Shown here piece after piece: positions 43,992 to 52,539 of a stretch of 64,000 nucleotides of DNA. Numbering within the stretch: position 1 is the stretch's first letter; each line of letters begins with the position of its first letter. The position numbers and the translations under genes were made by a program. The DNA comes from Agarilytica sp033852175 (lineage in GTDB: Bacteria; Pseudomonadota; Gammaproteobacteria; Pseudomonadales; Cellvibrionaceae). The notes under the pieces were generated by a model. The model did not search any database. It saw only the letters and a program-made list of their open reading frames with translations, and had not been told where the DNA came from. The stretch lies in assembly GCA_033852175.1 (NCBI GenBank), contig JAWSUY010000033.1:1-64000 (forward strand), given 5' to 3'.

Positions 43992-44441
43992 TTAGCCGAG
44001 CTGAGCTTTAACGATTTTACTGATTTCACCCATGTCCGCGCGGCCTTGGACTTGCGGTTTGACGATGGCCATAACTTTGCCCATGTCTTTCATGGATTCT
44101 GCGCCACTTTCCGTAACTGCCTCTTTAACAATGCTTGCAATCTCTTCTGTAGAGAGAGAAGCGGGCAGGAAGGTTTGGATTACGCCGATTTCGAAAGCTT
44201 CTATCTCAGCGAGATCGACCCGATCTGCATCGCGATATTGTTTTTCGGAATCCTTGCGCTGTTTAACGAGCCTGTCGAGGAGTTCTAAAATACGGGCGTC
44301 GTCGAGCTCGATGCGCTCATCGACTTCGATGCGCTTGAATTCAGACATTACCATGCGTAGAACGATAAGCGCTGGCTTATCTTTCGCGCGCATGGCTGTC
44401 TTTACAGCCGCAGAAACGGTGCTTTTTATTTCGCTAGCCAT
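43992..44441 (-). CDS. GatB/YqeY domain protein
   Basis: This 149-residue protein matches the YqeY family: KSTVSAAVKTAMRAKDKPAL, EFKRIEVDERIELDDARILE, IEAFEIGVIQTFLPASLS and the C-terminal DMGKVMAIVKPQVQGRADMG. The tail resembles the tRNA-interacting domain of GatB. Its exact function is unknown. Placement between rpsU and dnaG is the same as in Pseudomonas. It is 76 bp downstream of rpsU and 42 bp upstream of dnaG, so it is probably cotranscribed. Confidence 0.93.
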   Translation of the reverse strand: MASEIKSTVSAAVKTAMRAKDKPALIVLRMVMSEFKRIEVDERIELDDARILELLDRLVKQRKDSEKQYRDADRVDLAEIEAFEIGVIQTFLPASLSTEEIASIVKEAVTESGAESMKDMGKVMAIVKPQVQGRADMGEISKIVKAQLG

Positions 44442-44517
44442 TGGTTATCCAAAGGTCAGAAGTGGTTTAAGTCGCGAATTTCAGCTTATTTGAGCGCTAA
44501 CTTTCGCGAACCCGAAA

Positions 44518-44733
44518 TCAATAAAGGCGTTGGAATTTTCTGTTTTCACGTTGTACTTTTTTCGCGTGACGCTTAACAGCTGCTGCTGCTTTACGTTTAC
44601 GTACAGATGTTGGCTTTTCATAAAATTCACGACGACGAACTTCTGCCAAAATTCCTGCTTTTTCACATGAGCGCTTGAAACGACGCAATGCAACATCAAA
44701 AGGTTCGTTTTCTTTCAGTTTAACTGAAGGCAT
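44518..44733 (-). CDS. rpsU: 30S ribosomal protein S21
   Basis: This 71-residue basic protein starts MPSVKLKENEPFDVALRRFK and contains EVRRREFYEKPTSVRKRKAA, which is diagnostic of bS21. The start at 44733 removes eight residues from the longer frame and has AGGTAG upstream. S21 sits at the mRNA exit region of the small subunit and helps initiation. It heads the rpsU-yqeY-dnaG-rpoD group. Confidence 0.99.
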   Translation of the reverse strand: MPSVKLKENEPFDVALRRFKRSCEKAGILAEVRRREFYEKPTSVRKRKAAAAVKRHAKKVQRENRKFQRLY

Positions 44734-44850
44734 ATTGCTACCTGATCCGAGGTTCAAAAAAATGTAATTGGGGCTGAGATCTTAACGTTTTAGCTTAGCT
44801 TATACCGTGCAGCTGAGCTTCAGTTTAGGTCCTTTGCTTATACGCTACTT

Positions 44851-44856
44851 ATTATA
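44851..44856 (-). promoter_or_regulatory. Probable -10 box of the rpsU promoter
   Basis: A perfect TATAAT in minus-strand context CTACTATAATAAG, about 118 bp before the rpsU ATG. The -35 is weak. Confidence 0.5.
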
Positions 44857-44996
44857 GTAGGCCCAAAATTAGGGTGCGAGATTCTAACCATATCACTTGG
44901 TAGCTGCAAGTGATTTATCGGAGATAAATGCTCTTCTGATGAGGGGGCGGGCTTATATAGCGGTTTTCACGTGTTTCTGCCGTTGAAAAAGTGCTA

Positions 44997-45026
44997 TTGT
45001 CCCGATTTTTCAGGGCTGTCTAATAT
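44997..45026 (+). promoter_or_regulatory. Probable tsaD promoter
   Basis: TTGTCC (44997-45002), an 18-bp spacer and TAATAT (45021-45026), about 50 bp before the tsaD ATG. Confidence 0.55.
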
Positions 45027-45075
45027 AGAGGCTGTGAAAACCTACTCGCTCAATCAGAGGCTATAAATAAGCATT

Positions 45076-46125
45076 ATGCGTGTACTGGGTATTGAAACTT
45101 CATGTGATGAAACCGGTGTTGCCATCTATGATAGCGAGCATGGGTTAATAGGGGACGAACTCTATAGCCAAATCGCACTGCACAGTGAATATGGTGGCGT
45201 TGTACCTGAACTCGCGTCTCGTGATCATGTACGTAAATTGTTGCCGATGATTGATCAGCTACTTCACAGCTGTGATTCGGTTGGGAAGATCGATGGGATT
45301 GCTTATACCAGCGGTCCAGGCTTAATCGGCGCTTTGCTCGTGGGGGCCTGCGTTGGCCGATCTCTCGCATATGCTTGGGGCTGTCCTAGTATTAATGTTC
45401 ATCACATGGAGGGGCATTTACTGGCACCGTTACTTGAGCCAGAACCGCCCAAATTCCCTTTTGTCGCGTTGCTTGTGTCTGGGGGGCATACTCAGTTGGT
45501 CGAAGTTCAAGCGATAGGTGAATATACCTTACTTGGTGAGTCTTTAGATGACGCCGCTGGGGAAGCCTTTGATAAAGCAGCCAAAATGATGGATTTGGAT
45601 TATCCCGGTGGCCCCAATATTGCTCGAATGGCGGAAAAAGGGGATAGCAAGCGCTTCACATTCCCTCGGCCTATGACTAACCGTCCTGGCTTGGATTTTA
45701 GTTTTAGCGGTTTAAAAACATTTACGCTTAACACTATTACAAAGCACGCTGAAGCTAATGGGTTGCCAGACGACCAAACCTGTGCGGATATTGCGACGGC
45801 TTTTCAGGAGGCGGTGGTGGATACCTTGGTGATTAAATGCCGTCGAGCGCTTAAACAGTGCAATATGAACACCCTCGTGATCGCGGGTGGGGTAAGTGCA
45901 AATAAGCGTTTGCGGGAAAGGCTAGAAGCTGCTTTGGCTAAGGAGAATAAAGAAGTTTTTTATGCGCGGCCAGAGTTTTGCACTGACAATGGGGCGATGA
46001 TTGCCTACGCTGGCTGCCAGCGTTTGGTTGCAGGGCTATCTGCAGGTTTAAGTATTGATGTTAAGCCTCGCTGGCCTCTTGATACTTTGCCTTCGTTGAA
46101 GCAAATGCAGAATAAGGCCGTGTAG
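45076..46125 (+). CDS. tsaD: tRNA N6-adenosine threonylcarbamoyltransferase TsaD
   Basis: This 349-residue protein has the ASKHA/Kae1 signatures: VLGIETSCDETGVAIYD at the N-terminus, SEYGGVVPELASRDHV, VHHMEGHLLAPLL with metal-binding His residues, ALLVSGGHTQLV, and the C-terminal CTDNGAMIAYAG. TsaD transfers threonylcarbamoyl to A37 of tRNAs that read ANN codons, working with TsaB, TsaC and TsaE. It is divergent from rpsU, the classical gammaproteobacterial arrangement, and starts a plus-strand series with folB and folK. Confidence 0.99.
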   Translation: MRVLGIETSCDETGVAIYDSEHGLIGDELYSQIALHSEYGGVVPELASRDHVRKLLPMIDQLLHSCDSVGKIDGIAYTSGPGLIGALLVGACVGRSLAYAWGCPSINVHHMEGHLLAPLLEPEPPKFPFVALLVSGGHTQLVEVQAIGEYTLLGESLDDAAGEAFDKAAKMMDLDYPGGPNIARMAEKGDSKRFTFPRPMTNRPGLDFSFSGLKTFTLNTITKHAEANGLPDDQTCADIATAFQEAVVDTLVIKCRRALKQCNMNTLVIAGGVSANKRLRERLEAALAKENKEVFYARPEFCTDNGAMIAYAGCQRLVAGLSAGLSIDVKPRWPLDTLPSLKQMQNKAV

Positions 46126-46171
46126 GACTTACTTAAAATATAACTAAGGCAGTGGTTGAGGAAGTATTGGC

Positions 46172-46552
46172 GTGGATAAAATATTCATTCAAGATTTAAG
46201 CGTGTATGCCATTGTTGGTATTTATGATTGGGAGCGGCAAGTGCCGCAGCAGTTATTGCTTTCTATTGAATTGGCATGTGATATCTCGAAGGCCGCTGCG
46301 ACGCAGAATTTGGAAGACTCCGTGAATTATGCGGCTGTAGCTGAAAGATTGGAGGGCTTCATTGTTGAGTCTCAATTTATGTTGCTTGAAACCTTGGCCG
46401 AGCAATCAGTGGCGATGATCATGAAAGAGTTTTCGACGCCGTGGGTAAAATTTCGCTGTCAAAAAACACAGGTCATGAAAAACGCTAAGGCTGTAGGTGT
46501 TGAAATTGTTCGCGGATCTCAAAAAGTTAACTCTTCTGGAATCGAGTCGTAA
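46172..46552 (+). CDS. folB: Dihydroneopterin aldolase FolB
   Basis: This 126-residue protein starts with GTG at 46172, with GAGGAAG upstream. The signature is FIQDLSVYAIVGIYDWERQVPQQLL, and the catalytic Tyr/Glu/Lys region is in TLAEQSVAMIMKEF and later. FolB converts 7,8-dihydroneopterin to 6-hydroxymethyl-dihydropterin in folate synthesis and may also act as epimerase. It is followed by folK after six bases. Confidence 0.95.
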   Translation: MDKIFIQDLSVYAIVGIYDWERQVPQQLLLSIELACDISKAAATQNLEDSVNYAAVAERLEGFIVESQFMLLETLAEQSVAMIMKEFSTPWVKFRCQKTQVMKNAKAVGVEIVRGSQKVNSSGIES

Positions 46553-46558
46553 TTCGTC

Positions 46559-47044
46559 GTGACTAAAATATTGTTGGGTATAGGCAGTAACATTAATCGC
46601 GAAGAAAATATTCGCAGCGGTTTGGAGGTGTTGCCGAAATTTATTAGTGGTCTGCGTGTCTCCCCTATTTATGAAAGCCCTGCCTACGGTTTTAGCGGCG
46701 ACAATTTTTTCAACTTGGCTGTTTCTGGCCATACGGATAGCAGTTTGAGTGAGTTGATTCATCTCTTGCGTGAGGTGGAGTTTTCCCATGGTCGTGAAAA
46801 AAATGCGAGTAAATTTTCTTCACGACAACTTGATATTGATATTTTAATGTACGGAATGGAGGTGGGTGATTTTTTTGGTGTCACCTTACCTCGTGATGAA
46901 ATTCTTACTCGGGCCTATGTTCTTAAGCCTGTCGCTGATCTTGAGCCCGATTATTGCCATCCGCTATCCAATAAATGTTTTCGTGATTTATGGATGGCGT
47001 TTGATGGCGATAAAAAGAACCTGTGGCAAAGTGATTTTCAATAG
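46559..47044 (+). CDS. folK: 2-amino-4-hydroxy-6-hydroxymethyldihydropteridine pyrophosphokinase FolK
   Basis: This 161-residue protein starts with GTG. The HPPK motifs are LLGIGSNINREENIRSGL, SPIYESPAYGF and the DIDIL metal-binding pair in SRQLDIDILMYG, followed by LPRDEILTRAYVLKPVADL. It activates hydroxymethyl-dihydropterin with ATP, the step after FolB. Close spacing indicates cotranslation with folB. Confidence 0.96.
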   Translation: MTKILLGIGSNINREENIRSGLEVLPKFISGLRVSPIYESPAYGFSGDNFFNLAVSGHTDSSLSELIHLLREVEFSHGREKNASKFSSRQLDIDILMYGMEVGDFFGVTLPRDEILTRAYVLKPVADLEPDYCHPLSNKCFRDLWMAFDGDKKNLWQSDFQ

Positions 47045-47099
47045 TAAATCACTTTGCAGAGATCATTCCTTTTCTATTTTAAAAATCATAGTCATTCAT

Positions 47100-48278
47100 T
47101 TATTTTGCTTGATACTTTTTAAGCCGCTCTATTCTCTCATTCGAAATGGCTTCTCCGATATCCTTTCCTTTTATCCCTTTATTGATAAACGGTTGCGCGG
47201 AAATTGAGTGAATGCTCTCTAGAGCTTTTAGCAAGAAAGGCATTTGAGGGAATTCTTTGTTCGGATTCTGACCTTGGTGGTAGGCGTGACATGCGATGAG
47301 AAAACTTTCAAATCGTTCCGGCCTGCGAAAGGCGTCGCAGTTACTAAAGAAATCCAAAAGCTCGTTTGCGGAGAGATGTGCGGCCTTGCTGACTATATGA
47401 TGAAAGTTTGTTACTAAACTGGTAATCGCTCTTGTCTCTTTGGGTGTGTTGAGGCGATCGAAAAACCTAGCAAGATCACTTTTGTGAGTCGCAGGATTCA
47501 TGATGGAGAAGTCGTGTAGCATTGCGGCTATTCGTATGTTGCAGTCATCACTAATCGTTGCCGATGCGACAAGGGCGTTGATTGCTTTATTACTACTTGC
47601 TTCTGTAGATTCTAAACTCGTTTTTTTACTTTCCGTTAAAAGCGGGCGTATTTCAGGTGTGATCACCGCTAGGGCTCCACATTGATCTAATACATCAATA
47701 AACACTTCAGGAGAGCGTTCGCATATTGCGCGCGAAAACTCTTTCCAAACGCGTTCAGCTACTAAGTGACTCGCTTCTCCGTTTTCGACCATAGCTCTCA
47801 TTAATTGTAGGGTGGTATCAGCCACCCGAAAACCCAAGTGATGATAGCGTGCGGCGAATCTAGCCGTTCTTAAAATTCTTACAGGGTCTTCTCGAAAGGC
47901 ATCGGAGACATGGCGTAGGAGTTTTTTCTCTATATCGATTTGACCATGGTAGGGGTCAATGTATTCGCCGTCATCCGATTTTGCGATTGCATTAATCGTT
48001 AGGTCTCGGCGCATCAAGTCTTGCTCTAGTGTGATATTAGGCGCAGCGTTAAAGGTAAAACCTTGATACCCATGACCTGATTTTCGTTCCGTTCTCGCAA
48101 GGGCGTACTCCTCTTTTGTTTTTGGGTGGAGGAAGACGGGGAAGTCTTTACCTACAGGGGTAAATCCTTTTTCTCGCATTTGTTCGGGGCTGGAGCCGAC
48201 GACGACGTAATCGAACTCATCAGTAGGGTACCCGAGTAGTTCGTCACGGACGGCGCCGCCAACTAAATAAACTTGCAT
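47100..48278 (-). CDS. cca: CCA tRNA nucleotidyltransferase
   Basis: Counting from the ATG at 48278 (392 aa), which gives the family start MQVYLVGGAVRDELLG; an in-frame ATG at 48386 would add 36 non-homologous residues. The catalytic domain has GGAVRD, TDEFDYVVVGSSPE and the RRDLTINAIAKSD motif, and RILRTARFAARY lies in the neck. The C-terminal part contains an HD-type segment (AAMLHDFSI), as in class II bacterial Cca with an HD domain, although the HD is partly altered (LHDF, then later histidines). The enzyme repairs the CCA ends of tRNAs. It is convergent with folK, 55 bp apart. Confidence 0.95.
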   Translation of the reverse strand: MQVYLVGGAVRDELLGYPTDEFDYVVVGSSPEQMREKGFTPVGKDFPVFLHPKTKEEYALARTERKSGHGYQGFTFNAAPNITLEQDLMRRDLTINAIAKSDDGEYIDPYHGQIDIEKKLLRHVSDAFREDPVRILRTARFAARYHHLGFRVADTTLQLMRAMVENGEASHLVAERVWKEFSRAICERSPEVFIDVLDQCGALAVITPEIRPLLTESKKTSLESTEASSNKAINALVASATISDDCNIRIAAMLHDFSIMNPATHKSDLARFFDRLNTPKETRAITSLVTNFHHIVSKAAHLSANELLDFFSNCDAFRRPERFESFLIACHAYHQGQNPNKEFPQMPFLLKALESIHSISAQPFINKGIKGKDIGEAISNERIERLKKYQAK

Positions 48279-48424
48279 AGACTTATTGACCTTTAAGGTT
48301 GTATCAGCGACACTCTTGGTCGGTTTTCGAGCTAACAAAGATGTGGTGGTAAATATATGTACTGCAATATCTACTACAGTAGCCATTAAATATAGAGTTT
48401 AAGCTGACTCAGCACAAATAGAAA

Positions 48425-48526
48425 ATGATGATGAACTTTTCAATTTTAAAATCAAGTTATTGCCCGGCGAAGCGCTTTGCGCTTGCGTGGGCGTTATGTG
48501 TGCGAGGTTTTGCAGCGGCTTGGTGA
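48425..48526 (+). CDS. Candidate 33-residue small ORF upstream of an orphan terminator
   Basis: The ORF starts ATGATGATG and encodes MMMNFSILKSSYCPAKRF and then a hydrophobic-basic tail ending in RGFAAAW. There is only a weak ribosome site. A terminator follows 25 bases later. It could be a small protein, a leader peptide or part of an sRNA. Nothing similar is recognised, and chance occurrence is quite possible. Confidence 0.3.
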   Translation: MMMNFSILKSSYCPAKRFALAWALCVRGFAAAW

Positions 48527-48551
48527 TTGCTAGTTAGTATTTTAGTTTACC

Positions 48552-48584
48552 AAAAAGGCCGCAGCTAAAAACTGCGGCCTTTTT
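48552..48584. terminator. Strong symmetrical terminator, orphan
   Basis: A 13-bp perfect stem (AAAAAGGCCGCAG, 7-nt loop, CTGCGGCCTTTTT) with A and T runs at both ends. It lies between two divergent genes, so it must terminate some other transcript. Confidence 0.9.
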
Positions 48585-48643
48585 TGTTTTTGGGCTACGA
48601 GAAAGATGATCTCTTTTTTGATGGTCTATCTGCGACATAAAAA

Positions 48644-48652
48644 AGAGGAGGG
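48644..48652 (+). promoter_or_regulatory. Ribosome binding site of the EamA transporter
   Basis: AGAGGAGGG six bases before the ATG at 48659, which rules out the TTG at 48653. Confidence 0.7.
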
Positions 48653-48658
48653 TTGGAA

Positions 48659-49573
48659 ATGAAAGTGGGTATGGCGTATCTCAGCGTAGTCATTATATGG
48701 GCAACAACACCGCTTGCTATCAAGTGGAGTAATAGTAGCGTGACTTTTGTTAGCGCGGTTACGACTCGGGTGTTGTTTGCGTTAGTTATCTCTTTGATTC
48801 TACTGGCTATTTTACGTCGTCCTCTGATTAAGAAGTCCAGTGATTGGCTGGCTTACTTTGCTGGGCTTGTGGGTGCTTTCCCCAATATGCTTTTGATATA
48901 TTGGTCAGCTCAATATATTCCCTCTGGTCTTGCAGCTGTAATCTTCGGGCTGTATCCATTTGCGGTCGGGTTATTTTCGTTTCTAATTATGAAGGAAAAT
49001 ATATTTAACCTGAGGAGAGTGCTCGCTATAGGTATGGCGGTTATAGGTTTAGGTGTAATTAACCTGGATCAGTTTGCTATTGGTGGTAATGCTCTCTTAG
49101 GTGTGCTTGGCGTTGCTCTGGCGACGGTGTTTTTTGGTTTGAGTTCGGTGTGGGTAAAGCATGTTGGGCAGGGCATTGACCCTCTGCGGCAATCGGCTGG
49201 CGTGTTGACGTTAGCTGCGCCGTTAGTCGTTCTAAGTTGGTTTATTTTTGATGGTGAAATTCCTGTTGTCTGGGATTTTCGTTCAATAGTGGGGCTTAGT
49301 TATTCGACTGTAGCGGGTTCTGTTCTCGGGAGTGTCTTGTTCTTTTATGTCTTAGGGCATTGCAATGTATCTTCGGTGGGCCTAATTACGTTTATTACGC
49401 CCATTGTTGCTCTGTTGATTGGGGCTCTGGTGGAAGGTGAGCAGTTTTCTGTCTCGACAGTCGTCGGCTGTGTTTTGGTGGTTATATCGCTCGGCGTGTA
49501 CCAAGATGCGCTCACTTTATGGCGACGTTACTGGAGGGGGTTGGTTGCTTCAAAGCACGCTCTGTCAAAGTAG
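48659..49573 (+). CDS. EamA-family (DMT) transporter
   Basis: From the ATG at 48659 (304 aa). It has ten predicted membrane helices in two five-helix halves, each with the EamA pattern. GLAAVIFGLYPFAVGLFSFL and MKENIFNLRRVLAIGMAVIG are in the first half, and STVAGSVLGSVLFFYVLGH and LITFITPIVALLIGALVEGE in the second. EamA proteins are mostly exporters of metabolites such as amino acids. The substrate is unknown. The strong ribosome site (48644-48652) decides the start. Confidence 0.88.
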   Translation: MKVGMAYLSVVIIWATTPLAIKWSNSSVTFVSAVTTRVLFALVISLILLAILRRPLIKKSSDWLAYFAGLVGAFPNMLLIYWSAQYIPSGLAAVIFGLYPFAVGLFSFLIMKENIFNLRRVLAIGMAVIGLGVINLDQFAIGGNALLGVLGVALATVFFGLSSVWVKHVGQGIDPLRQSAGVLTLAAPLVVLSWFIFDGEIPVVWDFRSIVGLSYSTVAGSVLGSVLFFYVLGHCNVSSVGLITFITPIVALLIGALVEGEQFSVSTVVGCVLVVISLGVYQDALTLWRRYWRGLVASKHALSK

Positions 49574-49651
49574 CGCTGTTTGTATGTGGCGCTGCTGGTA
49601 GTGGTATTAGGCGCACGGATTTAGACCGTTTTCGATAACGTTCTTGGGTTG

Positions 49652-51166
49652 TTAGGGTTTTGCTTCTGTTACTGGTGGGCATGAAAAGCTTTGCTTGATC
49701 TCTTCATCTTCAAGGGAATGAAGATGAACGTCGAATCCCCACAAACGATGAACATGTTTAAGCACTTCTTCAGCATTTTTAGGCTCGAGGGGGCGACGAT
49801 TGTAGCGTGCATGGCGAAGTGTCAGGGAGCGGTCACCCCGTACATCCACATTGAAGGCTTGAATGTTTGGCTCACGATTGCCGAGGTTGTACTGAGCGGC
49901 CAGAGTTTCGCGTACGATTGCGTAGCCTCGATCATCATGAATTGCGCTGACTTCAATATCTTTGCAAGTGTCGTCATCGACAATGGTGAAGAGTTTAAGG
50001 TCTCGCATGAGTTTTGGTGAAAGAAACTGAAGGATAAAACTTTCGTCTTTGAAGTTCCGCATCGCAAAATCGAGTGTAACCTTCCAGTCTGTTCCTGCTA
50101 TATCGGGAAACCACTGCTTGTCTTCATCGCTTGGATTTTCACAGATGCGTTTAATGTCTTGCATCATATGAAAGCCGAGGGTGTAAGGGTTTATATCTGA
50201 AAAATGTTGGCTGTTGTAGGGGGGTTGATATATAACGCCGCTGTGGGACTGCATAAACTCCAACATAAAACCATCGGTGACTAAACCGCGGTCATACATG
50301 GTGTTTAATAAAAAATGATGCCAAAAGCAGGCCCAGCCTTCATTCATAACCTGTGTTTGTCGCTGGGGGTAAAAATACTGGGCAATTTTGCGAACGATGC
50401 GAATTACTTCCCGCTGCCAAGGTTCGAGCAGGGGGGCGTTTTTTTCAAAAAAGTATAACAAGTTTTCCTGGGGTTCTTCAGGGTAGTGTAACGTTTCTCT
50501 TTCTTTGTTTTCTTTATCGCTGGGCGGTATTGTCCGCCAAAGGTCGTTCACTTGTTTTTGCAGGTATATTTCACGTTCTTTTTGTCGTTCTATTTCTTCC
50601 GCTGGGGAAATAGGGTAAGGGCGTTTGTATCGGTCTACGCCATAGTTCATTAAAGCATGGCAGGAGTCCAGTATCGCTTCTACAGCGTCGACACCATTTC
50701 GCTCTTCGCATTCAGCGATGTAGTTTTTGGCAAATACTAGGTAATCAATAATTGAGGAGGCATCTGTCCAGGTGCGAAAGAGGTAGTTGTTTTTAAAAAA
50801 AGAATTGTGGCCATAGCAGGCATGCGCAATAACCAATGCTTGCATGGTCATCGTATTTTCTTCCATTAAATACGATATGCAGGGATCGGAATTGATAACA
50901 ATTTCATAAGCCAGGCCCATTTGACCACGCTTGTACGATTGCTCAACGCTTAGGAATTGCTTTCCGTATGACCAGTGATTGTATCCAAGGGGCATACCCA
51001 CAGAAGAGTAGGCGTCCATCATTTGTTCGGAGCTAATGACTTCAATCTGATTGGGGTAGGTGTCTAACCCGAACTCTTCAGCAATTGCTGCGATTTCGTT
51101 GTTGTATGTTTCGAGTAATTCGAATGTCCATTCTGAACCTGTTGATAGAGGTTGTCTTTTACTCAT
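49652..51166 (-). CDS. SpoVR-family protein
   Basis: Counting from the ATG at 51166 (504 aa); a longer frame adds 40 residues that overlap yeaH and lack similarity. The SpoVR signature is strong: SVGMPLGYNHWSYGKQF, YEIVINSDPCISYLMEENTM, ACYGHNSFFKNN and QVMNEGWACFWHH. This is the YcgB branch. The biochemical role is unknown. The ATGA overlap with yeaH (51163-51166) and the operon with prkA are the standard arrangement in gammaproteobacteria, where the three genes respond to stress and stationary phase. Confidence 0.94.
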   Translation of the reverse strand: MSKRQPLSTGSEWTFELLETYNNEIAAIAEEFGLDTYPNQIEVISSEQMMDAYSSVGMPLGYNHWSYGKQFLSVEQSYKRGQMGLAYEIVINSDPCISYLMEENTMTMQALVIAHACYGHNSFFKNNYLFRTWTDASSIIDYLVFAKNYIAECEERNGVDAVEAILDSCHALMNYGVDRYKRPYPISPAEEIERQKEREIYLQKQVNDLWRTIPPSDKENKERETLHYPEEPQENLLYFFEKNAPLLEPWQREVIRIVRKIAQYFYPQRQTQVMNEGWACFWHHFLLNTMYDRGLVTDGFMLEFMQSHSGVIYQPPYNSQHFSDINPYTLGFHMMQDIKRICENPSDEDKQWFPDIAGTDWKVTLDFAMRNFKDESFILQFLSPKLMRDLKLFTIVDDDTCKDIEVSAIHDDRGYAIVRETLAAQYNLGNREPNIQAFNVDVRGDRSLTLRHARYNRRPLEPKNAEEVLKHVHRLWGFDVHLHSLEDEEIKQSFSCPPVTEAKP

Positions 51167-52458
51167 ACGGGCTTCTTCTTCTGGAAGAGTTGACGAAATA
51201 CAGGGTAAATATCGGATGAATCTACTAACTGCTTCATCGCAAATGTGTCGGGAAAATCTTCGAGCACTTTTCCGTAAGATTGCCATAGCGCTTGATGGTC
51301 ACGGGAAGTGATTTCGACGTAAGAAAAATACTGCAGTTTTTGTAGGATGCGTTCTGTTAATAGCTTATAGCACACGGCTGAGTCATCATTCCAGTTGTCG
51401 CCATCTGAAGCTTGGGCTCCGTATATGTTCCATTGGCTTGGTGGGTAGCGCTCTTGCAGGATTTCATCCATAAGATATAGCGCGCTTGAAACAATCGTTC
51501 CACCGGTTTCACGACTGTAAAAGAACTCTTCTTCGTTGACCTCTTTTGCACTGGTGTGGTGGCGAATAAATACGACTTCGGTGTGCTCGTAATTTCGCTG
51601 TAAAAACAAATACAGCAACAAAAAGAATCGTTTAGCGATATCTTTTGTGTTTTGGTCCATCGACCCAGAGACGTCCATTATGCAAAATACGACTGCTCGA
51701 GAGTGGGGCACAGGGTGTTTGACGTGTAGATTGTATTTTAAATCGAAATCGTCAATCCAGGGTACGCGTTTGATGGTTGTTTCGAGCGAAGATATTTGGC
51801 TTATTAGGTCATGTTTATCCTTGAGATCTATTTCGCTTTCATCTTTTTCTTCATGCTCTTCATTTTCTAGGCTTAATAGCTCTTCTTTCAGCGCTTTAAG
51901 CTTGCGTTTTTTCTTTCCTGTTAACGCTATTCGTCTTAAGTTAGCTGAGCGGAGTGAGCGAATAATGTTTATTTTTCCGGGACTTCCTTCGTTGCTGATG
52001 CCAGCTCGACGCATTTCAAAATCGTTGATGCCTGACAGTTGGCGTTTAACGAGGTTAGGCAGCTCCAAATCTTCGAACATAAACTCAAGAAATTCTTCTT
52101 GAGTAATTTGAAATACAAATTCATCCATGCCTTCGCCGGAATCACTTGCGCCGGAACCTCCCGGGCCGCCACCTGCACCACCTTCAGGCCTTGGAATATG
52201 ATCTCCTGCTGAAAATTGATCATTGCCGGGCAGAACTCGAGTATTGAGTCCTCCTTTGCCGTGTTGGAATACTGGCTCGTTGAGATTACGGCTGGGGATA
52301 CTGATTTTCTCCCCTTTGTCCATATCCATAATAGAGCGCTTATCTACGGCATCAGATACCGCTTTTTTTATGTGGTCACGATAACGTCTAAGAAAACGTT
52401 GACGATTGACCGTACTTTTTTTCTTAGAGTTTAGACGCCGGTCGATAATATAGTGCAC
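51163..52458 (-). CDS. YeaH/YhbH family protein (DUF444)
   Basis: This 431-residue protein starts with GTG at 52458, with AGGTG upstream, and begins MHYIIDRRLNSKKKSTVNRQ, close to E. coli YeaH. It has a Gly-rich linker (GAGGGPGGSGASDSGEGMDEF), DYSELIKL-like strands, and a C-terminal von Willebrand-like part with FCIMDVSGSMDQNTKDIAKR, a MIDAS-type DxSxS motif. YeaH works with the kinase YeaG (PrkA) in an unclear stress function. It sits between prkA (81 bp upstream) and spoVR (ATGA overlap). Confidence 0.95.
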   Translation of the reverse strand: MHYIIDRRLNSKKKSTVNRQRFLRRYRDHIKKAVSDAVDKRSIMDMDKGEKISIPSRNLNEPVFQHGKGGLNTRVLPGNDQFSAGDHIPRPEGGAGGGPGGSGASDSGEGMDEFVFQITQEEFLEFMFEDLELPNLVKRQLSGINDFEMRRAGISNEGSPGKINIIRSLRSANLRRIALTGKKKRKLKALKEELLSLENEEHEEKDESEIDLKDKHDLISQISSLETTIKRVPWIDDFDLKYNLHVKHPVPHSRAVVFCIMDVSGSMDQNTKDIAKRFFLLLYLFLQRNYEHTEVVFIRHHTSAKEVNEEEFFYSRETGGTIVSSALYLMDEILQERYPPSQWNIYGAQASDGDNWNDDSAVCYKLLTERILQKLQYFSYVEITSRDHQALWQSYGKVLEDFPDTFAMKQLVDSSDIYPVFRQLFQKKKPV

Positions 52459-52539
52459 GTATCACCTATTGAAATGTCCAAAAATAATCAAGGGGATTTC
52501 ACCCTTTACTGCGGCTATATATTGCTTGCCTTGTTACAC

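Larger units (their letters stand above)
44734..45075. other. Divergent promoter region of rpsU and tsaD
   Basis: 342 bp with no gene. On the minus strand it holds a perfect TATAAT (44851-44856) and on the plus strand the probable tsaD promoter (44997-45026). Confidence 0.5.
48279..48658. other. Intergenic region between cca and EamA transporter
   Basis: About 380 bp. It contains a 33-codon plus-strand ORF (48425-48526) and, 25 bases after it, a strong hairpin terminator (48552-48584). No gene in the immediate vicinity explains that terminator. Confidence 0.5.

Noticed and set aside
43992..44441. yqeY inserted unusually into the rpsU-dnaG-rpoD operon
   Set aside because: The same order is known in Pseudomonas, so it is ordinary for this lineage.
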